A stretch of DNA of 64,000 nucleotides from Lunularia cruciata (lineage: Eukaryota > Streptophyta > Marchantiopsida > Lunulariales > Lunulariaceae). The notes beneath the pieces were generated by a model. The model saw nothing but the letters and a program-made list of their open reading frames with translations. It was not told where the DNA came from and did no database searches. A program made the position numbers and the translations under genes. Location: contig OX419763.1 of NCBI GenBank assembly GCA_948567375.1, positions 496,001 to 560,000 of the forward strand, written 5' to 3'. Below are positions 34,443-44,756 of the stretch, piece by piece; the stretch's first letter is position 1, and each line of letters begins with the position of its first letter.

Positions 34443-37400
34443 TGTGACAACCCGGCAAATATCACTTTTGCGGTAATCTAGTAAGTAAAGTTCGTTCGCG
34501 TAGAGATATGATTCAAAACTGGTCAAATACAAAGCAAACAGTAACAATGTAGATCTTCTTGAGTCCTTCTTTAATCTCTCAGGTAGAAACCACCCCCAGA
34601 AGAGAGTAACAAGCACTGATTTGCAGTCTTGTCACAAATTAACACTCAATCACAACTCCATCAAATCTTTCCAAACAATCTTGATTGTGATGATTCAGGC
34701 TCTCCCAAAAACAGCACTTCACTACAAAATGACTTTGCCTCAGAATTGTGTTCCACCCCTCCACTGAAGGCACAACTTCCTTGATCAAAATTGCTTCACA
34801 TCAACTTTGCACTACACTCACAAATGCAAAATAAACCAACACTACAATTCCTCTCAGATCTGTCAAGGCATTGCTCCGATTGCACTTCACTCAAGATCAA
34901 ACACACAAAATGAAGATCAAGGCTGCGGAATCCAACATCCAACAAGCACAATGACTTGCACTTCAAAATTCTCCACAAACTCACAACTACAAACACAAAG
35001 TTGATACTTGGAATCAAGCTCAAGTGACAAGCACTACTTCACAGCACTTTGCTTTATCTATTCTCAAAAATAATGAGCACTGCACAACATAAAATTGCGA
35101 ATGCCACTCTTAAATAGTGAAGCAATCGACAATTATCTTCTGAATGTACCTCTTCCTAACAACTATACAAACCTGTAGATCCGAAATGACAATGCACCTC
35201 TTCATATCTGCCTCTTCAAATCTCAAAAGTCTTACTAATCCGATCCAATGTCTACTTCTTCTTTGGCTTTCAAACCCGAACCCAAAGTAACTTTACTTCC
35301 TACTATTCTTTCCTCGGGTTTCATAACTCCTACGTCCTCTACCAAATCTAAGAGTTCTCTTTCCTGATGTGAAATCTTACTAGTGGGTAATCTATCTAAC
35401 TCCTTATCTCCCGACCCACGCTTCTCTAATGTCTCCAATGGTAACTCCAAAGACATCTGCACTCCTACTTCATCTATTTTGGGTTTTGCTCTAACATCTT
35501 TCCAAAGTTTATCTATCTCCAATTTTACTAAGTCTAATAGAATTGTGATATTGTCTTCTACCTCCAATATCTTCCTATCTACACCAGTTCTGAGACTAAT
35601 CAACAATGCCTTCAAATTGGTGTCCTTTGCATGTCTCCTCCTTGTCTCTTGCATCAACAACTTCAACTCGTGCAGCCTCATCTCCTTGATACGCACACTG
35701 GCCTTTGTACTCAACATCACGTTCATCCTAATTACAATCTCCTTCAATGGCTCTAGTCTCATCTTCCTCTTTCATTCCCGATCTGCAAGCCAATCCTCTT
35801 GGTACATTGCCAATTTTGCCTCAAACTCGGCTTTCACAACTTCCTTCTCCTTTTCCTTCTGTACAGTCTTCTCCTCTTGATTATGAAGTAACTCTCCCAA
35901 CCTCTCTTCTTCTCTATATCTCATTGCCAGCTCTCATTGCCACAATTGCTTCTTCTCTTCTACAGCATCCATCACCCTATCAAGCTCTTGTTCCTTCTCG
36001 GCTATTCTTGCCATAGCATGGATAATCTCTAATCTCAAATCAGCAAACTGTTGCTTCAAGATCTTATTCTCAGCTACTTGTCTCTCTCTTGCTATGTCAC
36101 TTTGCTTCACAAGTTCTTCTCAATTCCTTGTTTCTTTCCTCAAGTTCTCTATCACTTGATTTTGTATTATTGCCTCTACTTGTAGTACCTCCCGTTCTTC
36201 CTCTCCTTGGATTATACTCCTCTTTAATTTCGAGTTCTCTTCTTCCAATTGGGCTAACACCTGCAACGCAATCTTCACTTCCGAACACTTTGACTGCATT
36301 TCTTTCTTCTAGTGTTCCAATTTCACCAACAAAGGACACACAACTTTGCGCAGGTACTCTACTCCGTCACTTGTCATTACTTTGTCTTATGGAGTGATCT
36401 CCTTCTTTGCCTCTTCTCCTCTCGATACTCACCTTTTTTGCTGCAGTTGTCGTACCAGAATAGATGTTTCATTCCTCAAGCAAGCATTCTCCTCTTCACT
36501 TACCTTGCTCGGACCCGCTTCACACTTCACCTTTTGCTTGGACTGAACTCCTCTTTGAATGGTAACTTTCCTCTCCTCCTGCTCTGGCACTTTGTCTTCT
36601 AACTTCACGTTACCTTCCTCCTCGAGCTCCATCTTGACTTCTTCTGCTGTTGTGGGTACCAACGTCATCTCCTTGCCTTCGTCGTTGTCACTACTTGTGT
36701 CTCCACTCTATAGTGTGAGCTCGGGTTCTTCCTCGTGTTCCGAGTCTTTGAACTTGCACTCAACTTTGCCTCCCTAGTCTTCTTCTGACAATGCAATACT
36801 ACCATACCTTTCCTCAGGTTTACCCTTCTGGTCTTCCGGGGTCTTGTTCTCTTGATGTCTTCACCTTCTCCTTGTCGACTCCTCTTCTTCAACTTTGGAG
36901 TACTCACGTCCACTTGCACACTCTTCCCCGTCTGCGCATAGTACTCATTGCTGCTTCTGTTTGAAGAATGTATTGCTGCTCCTCCGCGTCGACCTCCTTT
37001 CTTAAGTCGGGATGAAAATGTGACACCATTCTGTTGTGCTCTACCGCATTGAGCAGATTTGGCCCCAAATAGAAATGTGCTGCAAATGGCACAATGTAAT
37101 GCGGAGGTGATTTATCCTGCAAGTTCCACACTATTTGTCTTGTTAGTCCATGGAAGCACCTCCCCCAGTTAATTGGCTCTCTTGCAAACATCTTATGGAA
37201 GAACACCGCTTGGTGCTTCATCATAGAAGTTGTTTTCTCTGGCTTCAAGATTGCCTTGAGAGCACTCACAATCCCTCTCTTGACAGGATCCTTGTAACTC
37301 TCTACTTTGTACTCATTCTTTGTATGCTTTGAAGAGAATGCATCCCTCACTTCTTGGGTTTCTTTGGCTACCTCTCCCTTCCCAAGAATGTGGCACCTTA

Positions 37401-38205
37401 CTCCATGCTTGCCTCTCTTTTGAGTACTAATCTCCAATCCGACTCCGTCTAGCAAGCCGGATTTCCTCTCTTCCCCTCTTCCTCGGGGCCATCAAGACAT
37501 TTACTCTTGATTATCTTGGTCATGAACCCTGGAAAGCTCACATTCCAGTTCCACACCAAGAATGTGATCCAAAGTTGGCTCAAGCCTTCAATTCTTGCGA
37601 TCACATCTAACCTCCAAATTGCATGATTTCTCATTGTGAATTTGGAGTTCTTCTTTCCTCCTCTCATCTTTCTTTCTTCCTCATTGTCTCTTGGATTAGC
37701 TCTCTCGAATTCTCCTCTACACACCAGCGTGCCTTCAACTTTACTTCCCTTCCCACGATCTATTGTAGGACAACTCCTCAACAGTGAAGGAAAATTGCTT
37801 GACATTTAAGTTTTGTTAATAGCCAGATTTTTATAGACTCACACTTCTTTGTCACTCTTCAATTCAAGTTTCTACCAAGAAATCACACCTCTTGCATGCT
37901 CCTGTCATTGTCAAGTGTCCTTCACGCGTATGACCGCCGGTTTTTGAACGGTCCCTTCTTGAATTTCTCACCCAAAAGAGAATTCGTTACACTGTCCTTG
38001 CCTTGGGTTGAGCACCCTCCGATACAAAGACTTCTTACTTTGGGTTGTATGCTGAGTACTTTGCCTTATGATCCGAGCCACATTATCTTGGGTGTCATCC
38101 CGGAGACTCTTTTCTTTGCCTTCTTTGGCCATACAGGCACAATCCGACTTCTTTATACACTTCTTCTTCTTCATTTTGAAAAAAACAAAACATGTGGGTA
38201 CCACA
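34443..38205 (-). mobile_element. Element 2: 3' LTR, subfamily A, complete (3.76 kb)
   Basis: It runs from TGTGACAACCCGG at 34443 to GTGGGTACCACA at 38205, then the polypurine tract. The 5 bases before it, CTCTT, recur at 55968 after the element's 5' LTR, which identifies the whole of 34443-55967 as one insertion. It contains the LTR gene (37805-35235), a TTTTTATAGA box (minus-strand TATAAAAA) near 37838 and CTATTTAAGAG near 35112. Confidence 0.9.
35235..37805 (-). pseudogene. LTR-borne coiled-coil gene, subfamily A (element 2, 3' LTR)
   Basis: 2571 bp from MSSNFPSLLRS (37805) to the stop after EEVDIGSD (35235), about 856 codons. Pieces: 118 open codons at the N-terminus; 183 open codons at 37455-36904 with FSSKHTKNEYKVESYKD and VFFHKMFAREPINWGRCF; an acidic region 36919-36429; a central part 36339-36097; and coiled coil plus tail 35762-35235 (175 open codons, with RLHELKLLMQE equivalent and DITILLDLVKLEIDKLWK). 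One frameshift near 37382 is a loss of one C in a CCCC run, and a few stops remain (for example at the codon after GNPAC). This position, after pol and before R, is where the gene would be present in genomic RNA. Confidence 0.72.
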
Positions 38206-38220
38206 TACCTCCTCCCTCAA
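38206..38220 (-). other. Polypurine tract of element 2
   Basis: The minus strand reads TTGAGGGAGGAGGTA and abuts the 3' LTR start. Its position and composition match the tracts of elements 1 and 3. Confidence 0.8.
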
Positions 38221-39430
38221 ATGTGAGCGTCCCTGTGAACATAGACTTCGGGTGTCTTAGAAACTTCCGAGTCTATGGTCCAATACCTCCGAACTCTCCA
38301 CCAGTTTACTCGAGTGGCAAAAGGATTGCCTTCCAAGTCTACAAGTTGAATGGACCCATTTTCATAAAGATGAAGAACTCGATAAGGCTCCATCTATCTC
38401 AAATGCAACTTGCCTGGAAAAATTATTCGGTGATTGTCGTATAACAAAACCAAATCTCCTTCGTGTACAACCATAGGCTTGATATGCTTATCGTGCATGA
38501 CTTTCCTCTGCGCTTGTACTCCCTTGGTGGTTTGCATTGCATTGTCTCTTTTCTCTTCTAACCACATTAGTTGATGGATCCAAAGATCCTAGCTTTCTTT
38601 GTCCAACAATCGTTCTTTGCAAAGAATCCGATATGTTGGTACTTCAAATTCAACTGGTAGTATTGGATGCAAGCCATATGTCAAGAAGTATAGAGTTTGT
38701 TTGGTTGTAATCTTTTTTGTCATTCAATATGCCCACAACACGGCTGGTAATTTTGTATCCCAATCATAGGCATAATTGACAGTCACCTTCTTCAAAATTT
38801 TGCAAAGTAACCCATTCGCCTTTTCCGTTAAGCCATTTGCTTTTGGGTTATAAAGAGTTGTCTTCCAATGTTTAATCTGAAAGTACTTGGTTAATGCCTC
38901 CATCATGGAGTTCAAAAAATGTGTCCCTCGGTCATTGACCAATTCCAGAGGACACCCATATCGGGAGATGATGTTTAGAAAGAAAAATTCCGCCACGGTT
39001 TTGGCATCATCTCTGTGAGTTGCTTCAGCTTCGACCATCTTGGTAGCATAGTCACTATAAACCAAAATGTATCACTTTCTTGTGACTTGGTCATTGGTTG
39101 AATGGGACCCACAAAATTAATTCCCCATTTCTCAAATGAGGCCAAGGGCAAAATTGGTCTCACAGGCCATTGAGAAGTAGCCGTTGGCTTCCTCATTCTC
39201 TGACAAGCATCATAGCTTTGAGTATGAGCATGTGTGTCTTTGTACATCATAGGCCACCAATACCCTGCCGAAAGAATCTTCTTTACAATATTCTTCAGAG
39301 CATAGTGTCCTCCCGATGCTTTGGAGTGTAAAGACTCAATCATGCCTCCTACTTCGTATGACTCCAAGCATCACCGAAGTACTTTGTCTTTGCCCATCTT
39401 GAATAGAATGTTGTGTTTGAGCTAGTATGG
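38221..39430 (-). pseudogene. Element 2 integrase, decayed
   Basis: Minus strand. The zinc-binding region is at 39367-39200 (LHSKASGGHYALKNIVKKIL, YDACQRMRK, with one expected Cys replaced by Tyr). The catalytic core is at 39065-38724 with all three acidic residues visible: VYSDYATKM, ELVNDRGTHF and GLTEKANGLL. GINFVGPIQPMT sits between them at 39130. The C-terminal part runs to about 38230 (GKLHLR..W type motif in the DNA near 38400), ending in VDLEGNPFATRVN, whose frame leads toward the LTR. Frameshifts near 39060-39100 and stops near 38700 break it. No chromodomain. Confidence 0.78.
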
Positions 39431-40025
39431 CCTTATTTTCTTGAGAAAGACTGCCCCTGCTCTAGGTCCATCCCTTCAGGACAATAAAGAGTATGCAGAT
39501 AATGATATTCTACTGCATACCTTGTACTTTGCATTGCTATTAATTGATATAACTCTTCATTAGGGACCCGATTGTCAATTTCCCACTCTTGGTCTTGAGT
39601 TTCTAACCTGGACAGGAAGTCTGCATTCAAATGCAAAGCTCCCTTCCTTACTTGTACAGTATATGTGGATTCTTGTAACAACAAGATCCATCTTGCAATT
39701 CACCAGGACAAATCTGCCTTCTTGACCAAGTGTTGCAATGCGTAATGGTCAACATAAAAGACAAACTCGTATCCCAACAGGTAGTGGCAAAATTTCTTGC
39801 AAGCATACACCATTCCGAGTGCTTCTCTTTCAGTCATCAAATAGTTCTTTTCAGAAACTGAAAGGTGTCGGCCGGCATGAGAAACCGGGTAGTCCTTCTT
39901 CTTCTCGTCCTTCTGACTTAAGATGATGCCAATGGCCATGGACAAAGTGTCCACATATACATGAAAGGGACATCCCAATTTGGGGCCCTCATAATTGGTG
40001 CTTCAACCAGTTTCTTCTTCAACAC
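39431..40025 (-). pseudogene. Element 2 RNase H, decayed
   Basis: Minus strand. Open codons at 39978-39700 contain the domain start (FHVYVDTLSMAIGIILSQKD), SEKNYLMTEREALGMVYACK, and FVFYVDHYALQHLVKKADL. The following piece, 39684-39433, includes TVQVRKGALHLNADFLSRL, the usual end of the domain before integrase. A stop separates the two pieces, and a short break lies between this and the reverse transcriptase near 40020. Confidence 0.75.
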
Positions 40026-41030
40026 CTAGAAAGCTTCTTCTTGATTTGCTTCCCACAGATAGTCTTTGGATTTCTTCAGAAGCTTCATAAGGGGTGCAAC
40101 AAGCACCGCATAGTTTGACACAAAGTGTCTGTAGTATCCGACATGTCCCAAGAAGGCTCTTAGCTCCCGGATGTTCTTTGGGGATTCCAAAGCTATGATT
40201 ACCTTAACCTTCTCGACATTGACTTCAATACCTCGGCTTGACACTCGATGCCCCAGAAGAATTCCCTCCTTCATTGTGAAGAAGCATTTGTCCGGGTGTA
40301 ATGACAAGCTGGCAAAATGACACCTTTCAAAAGTTTGGCGAAGGTAATCCAAATGTACATCTCTTCGCCCAAATAAACAAAAATCATCAATGAATACTTC
40401 CACAAATTTGCGCAGGAAAACCTTGAAGATTGAATTCATCATCCGCTAGAAAGTAGCGGGAGTATTACACAACCCAAAGGGCATTTGATTGTAAGCAAAA
40501 GTTCCCCAATCAGTCATGAATGTTGTTTTATCCTTGTCTTCTTCTTGAATGGATACTTGATTGTACCCTGGGAATCCATCAAGAAAGCTATAACAAGGGT
40601 GACCAACTACTTGGTCTAGAATTGTATCAGTAAAAGGCAAGGGATGATGATCCTTCCTTGTGATTGCATTCAACTTACGGAAGTCTTGGCACACTTGGAT
40701 CTTCCCTATTTCCATCTTTGGGACAATGACAATGGGGGAAACCCATTCACTGCTTAAGACAAGGAAGATGATTCCGGCTCCTAAGTACTTATTGATTTTA
40801 TCTTTCACCAAGAGGGAGGACTTTGGGTTTAGGCGGTATTGTCTTTGCCGAACCGGAACTGCACCTCCAACCAGATCAATCCGGTGTTCTCTAAATTCTT
40901 GTGGAATACCCGACATTTGATCAATAGACCAGGCAAATACATCATGGAATTCTATAAACAGGGTAGTGTATCCTGCCAACTCCTCCAAAGTGATTGTGTT
41001 CAAAAATTTTAAAATTTTCCCTTCAATCAA
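40026..41030 (-). pseudogene. Element 2 reverse transcriptase (one internal stop)
   Basis: The best preserved polymerase in the window: 194 open codons (41030-40446) plus 138 (40442-40026), separated by one TAG just after CNTPATF, where related copies have Gln. Motifs in order: FAWSIDQMSGIP, YLGAGIIFLVLSSEWVSPI, CQDFRKLNAITRKDHHPLPF, FLDGFPGYNQVSI, TFMTDWGTFAYNQMPFGLCN, VEVFIDDFCLFG (catalytic Asp-Asp intact) and LGHRVSSRGIEV. The order, and the MPFGLCN and IDDF forms, fit non-chromovirus gypsy elements near Athila. Confidence 0.85.
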
Positions 41031-42322
41031 AACAACATCTTGACAATCATCGGGGTTGATGACTCTTTCAACGTGGCTTACTCAGCTTAACCCGAGGCGA
41101 GTTGCCATCAAACCCCCTTCCTCCAAGCCAAGTTCACCCAAGGCAAGGCCATATGGATCTTCATCTTTTACATCCACCTTATAGCATTCCAAGTAATTGA
41201 CTTGGACTTTGTCTTTGGATTCGTCCTCATCTTTTGACAAACTAGTTTCCCCGAGATGGGGAACTTTCGTCCAGCTCATAGTCACTAGCTTCTAGGCTTT
41301 GGACAAAATGTCCTTGAACCGTAACTTCTGCTGGTGCCAATCCACCACAACTTAGGCACTATACAACCAGGGTCTTCCAATCAACAGAGGGTAACCAGTC
41401 TTGGTCACTGGTCGCAACACAATGTAATTCAACTTGAAGGGCACCCCTCCAATGATCGTGGTAATGTTTGACAGCATGCCCAAAGGCCATCTCCTGGTTT
41501 GGTCTGAAAATTTCAAGACTCAGGGTGTTGGCTCAAACATATGATACCCCAGTCAATTTGCAGTATCCCGGTCATAACATTCACACCGGAACCCGAATCG
41601 ATGGGTATCAATGTGATCATGCACCCTGCAATCTCCGCATCAACCTCGAGAGATCCCAAATCTTCTTGTTCAATACGATAAATAGCTGGCAGGTCCTTCT
41701 TTGACATCGACCTTACCTTCTTAAGGGCTAAATTCAGCTGCTTCTTGTACAGCTTATTATCTTCCCACAATTGCTTGAATATGATGTTGGCATTTGTGGC
41801 TGCCAAATCTGCTACAATATTGTATTGGGGTACTCCTCCCAATTCGACCATCTTCACCTTTTGCTTTGGGTTTGAAGTGTCTCCATGTTCAATTTTGACT
41901 TTGGGATGTTTTAGAATAGTGACGGGATTGCTAGTGGCCTTAATCCGAGGTTCCTTGGGTTGACCCACCTCAGCTTGGATCAGACTCCTTTACTTCAGAT
42001 CGGATGTCCGCCGGAAAAACTGGAGGCTTTGTCTTCATCTCCTCCTCCAAACTCAGTTCCCAAGTTCTGAGTATTGCCTCCTTAAGTTCTTTCTGCAAGG
42101 CTTTAGCTTTGGCTTTAACAAGGATTTTCCTCCTTGGCAGAAAGAATTGCCTTTGGGTGCAGTCTCCTTGCCTTTCTAGAAGATGATGATATCGTATTCA
42201 GCTCTTTCGGGTCACACTTCTTCTTACTTGCACATGTCTCAACCTTCAAAATTTCAAGGTCCAACCATTCCCCTTCCGAGGCCAGACTCCCTTCTTGAGG
42301 TCTCTCCTCCTCAAGTGTTATA
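41031..42322 (-). pseudogene. Element 2 protease and gag-pol linker, decayed
   Basis: Minus strand. Linker and protease start are at 41968-41513 (IIFKQLWEDNKLYKKQ, IYRIEQEDLGSLEVDAEIA, and the active site IPIDSGSGVNVM with the catalytic Asp kept). A frameshift near 41548 leads to the rest of the protease, including the IGRPWLY motif near 41370, where a stop follows. 41285-41082 is the acidic spacer to reverse transcriptase (MSWTKVPHLGETSLSKDED). Upstream, 42320-42000 is the Lys/Glu-rich linker homologous to that in element 1. Confidence 0.68.
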
Positions 42323-42775
42323 CAGTGTTGCAGACATAGAGTACATCGAACCTGAACGTTGGAAAATTCCACTTTCCGTACCCAAATTAACAAAAAGATT
42401 CATGACAACCACACCCAAACTCGCTACGTGGCGACAGTCTAACATGACTATTTTCATTTTAGTTATGCACTAGACAATGTTATTACATCCACGTCGGTCT
42501 ACAAAAAATGTTTGTTGCTTCAGTTTTAAATATGTAAGACAATGTTGTTAGCTGTCCATTTCATCATCAGGCTACTTATATTACTGTGTCATAAAAATAA
42601 CTTCAGCTTTTACTTTGGAATGATGTTCTTGAATTTGCTGTCTGCCTGTTTGAGATAGACCTACGGTTGGTGCTATTTCAGAACAGGTCCAACAGCTACT
42701 TGGACGTGTTCTGAAATAGCACCATAAAACAGGTTGCCTGGCAGTTCCAGATAAGCAATCATGAGTATCTTCTCG
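42323..42775. mobile_element. 453-bp foreign insertion inside element 2 gag-pol
   Basis: Element 1 has no counterpart here: its TATACAATTTACATTTG is split in element 2 by 453 bp. The insertion is flanked by ATACA at 42318-42322 and 42776-42780. It shares nothing with the LTR family. The left part, plus strand, can be read as a short exon-like frame after TTGCAG (DIEYIEPERWKIPLSVPKLT and on, stop near 42471), followed by about 300 bp of AT-rich non-coding DNA. A 55-base hairpin lies at 42669-42723. I see no terminal inverted repeats, no poly(A) and no transposase, so its class is unknown; a captured gene 3' end or a small non-autonomous element are both possible. Confidence 0.6.
42669..42723. 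repeat. Short strong hairpin in the 453-bp insertion
   Basis: The left arm GGTGCTATTTCAGAAC and right arm GTTCTGAAATAGCACC are perfect inverted repeats. After one mismatch pair they extend inward with GTCCAA and TTGGAC. Total length is 55 bases with a short loop. It is too short for a usual plant microRNA precursor. Confidence 0.8.
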
Positions 42776-42781
42776 ATACAA

Positions 42782-44750
42782 TTTACATTTGTATCACCCT
42801 TTGCCTAAAGCGTTGCATGCTTAGCAGAGGTCTGTACATATTTTACAAGCGGCTTTGGGTTTGGTGGGTGAGGGCATTGGTTGCCCTATAGCCTGACCCT
42901 CTACAATTTCCGCACAAGGGAACATGCCCTATTTGCCTTCTTGGCTTCGGACAGTTTGGAGACCAATGTCCTATCGAGCCACAATTGTAACATGCTCCGG
43001 GTGCAACAATCTGAGGTCAATTTTGGTTGCTCATCGGTGGTCTTCATGGAGGAGCATTGGGGTTATACTCCCTTGGTCCGTACCTTGGACCTTGATACGA
43101 TGTGCTCGCCTGAGGTTGTACCTCTTGGGTTTGGTACACAGCCTCTTCTTTCTCTTCTTGGTTCCATCTCGGAACCCAATCAATCTGCTGCATCGAGAAT
43201 GCAATACAAGTATTCCATTCCGTGTTTGCATGGCCTGCCTTGCCACATGCGGTGCACCATATGTTCAAGCTGCCAAATGCTGGGGCCTTCCTTCTGTCTT
43301 TAGCCCCAATCATCTAGATCTTAAAATCCGAAAACTCCTTGATAAGGGCGTCCAGCTTGGTATCCGCCTTATGTACACTCTTTGCTGGAGGAGTCACTAG
43401 TTTCTTACCCCCCGTCTTCTTACTTGTCTTGGTTTTGATTCTTCTTTGAATTCCAAAGAAGAGCTTGAAGACATGGAGGATTCCTCCGAAGAAGGGGATG
43501 TACTGCAAGAAGCTCTCCTTCTAGGCTTCTTGCCTTTCTTCTCCCGGTTTCTTTGATTGTCGGTAGAGTGAGAGTGAGCCGCCTTGTAGCGGGCGACATG
43601 TTTGAGTACCTTATCAAGAGAAGTTATGTTCCTCTCCCATGCAAAGATCCAAATCTCTGGTGAAAGTCCTCCCAGGAACCAGGTAATGGCTTGGGCATCG
43701 GAGTAACCCACTACCCCCAATTGCTTCAGGACTCGGTTCAAGAGTGCCATGAACCGCTCAAAGGAGTCTCTCAACTTCTCCTTCATACCTCGGTCTAAAT
43801 CATTGAGTGCTGCAAAGACACTTGTATCATAATCAACCTCCCGGAATCGTTCCAAGAAGTTGCTTCTCAAGTTTGCCCAGTCCACTGGTACGAATCCCTT
43901 CTAGGTCACATGGGTGTACTAGCTCCGAGCTTTCTTTCGGAGCAGACTTGGGAAAATTTGCAGTCAATCCGCCAAGTCATGCTCCTTGTTAGCAAAGGAG
44001 ATGACTTCCAATTCTTCAATGAACCATTGGGGTCTTCATCTTGTTTTGTCCCCTTATACTTTTGATAGGCGTATTGGGTGACAGGCAGTGAAGTCATCGT
44101 TTGATTTGATGGGATTGGCTGGGGTAAATTTGAACTTGATGGAACCAAGGAATTGGCTGGAATTGATGCCGTGTTGTCAGCCCAGGGATTCCAATTTGTC
44201 AAATTCAAGGTAGGGTTTTCTTTGACAATTTCTTCTCTGAGGGCGTCAACTTCAACCTATTTGGAAGAATCAGGCTCAACACCTTTGATGTGTTCTTCAA
44301 AATTCCTTTGGGACAACCAAGGAATCATTTGTAGAAGATGTTGACACTCTTCTTCCATTAGTGTTCGTGCTGTCTTTTCTCAAACAAAGTTCTTTAAGGA
44401 TGTGATTTCCGTAATGCATATGTTTGGCCACTCGAGTCTTTCTTCTTCTTCGAGGAAGAGGAGGATGCAAAGTAGCCTTACCAACTGCCTTTGTGTTTCT
44501 TGTGGTCACATTCTCGCAGGGCTTCTTGCACTTCGTGAAGGAGTTGAAAGTCCAATGCCTCTTGTTTGGTTTTGTCAAAACTAGCTTGGATCTTCAGATG
44601 TTTGTCTTCTTCATGTGCAATGCTCATCTTCAAATTCTCTCTTCTTGTTGTTCTCTTGATACAGACTTTCATATTGCTTTGATACCCAATTTCAAATTTG
44701 GCTTTGTATTCTTCTACTTCCGAGACTTGTATCCCCGCCAATGGCGCCAA
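42782..44750 (-). pseudogene. Element 2 gag, decayed, with CCHC knuckle
   Basis: Minus strand. An N-terminal open frame (44750-44478, FDKTKQEALDFQLLHEVQEA) begins in the PBS itself. The next piece, 44208-43906, carries WNPWADNTASIPANSLVPSS. The core at 43885-43397 is open for 162 codons (FLERFREVDYDTSVFAALND, ITWFLGGLSPEIWIFAWERN), followed by a basic Ser-rich tail. 43313-43044 contains a damaged knuckle (CTACGKAGHANTEW). The region to 42840 contains an intact knuckle, CYNCGSIGHWSPNC, and a broken second one (CGNCRGSGYR). Homology to element 1 gag is clear along its length. Frameshifts lie near 43900 and 44250. Confidence 0.72.
44732..44749 (-). other. Primer-binding site of element 2, tRNA-Asp type
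   Basis: Plus-strand TCCCCGCCAATGGCGCCA matches the 3' end of plant tRNA-Asp (TCCCCGGCAACGGCGCCA, recalled from general knowledge) at 16 of 18 positions. Seven bases separate it from the LTR end at 44757. tRNA-Asp priming is known for Athila and Tat type gypsy elements. Confidence 0.82.
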
Positions 44751-44756
44751 AAATCA

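Noticed and set aside
42669-42723. A plant microRNA precursor
   Set aside because: The fold is only 55 bases with arms of about 25, shorter than usual plant precursors, and no target is apparent.
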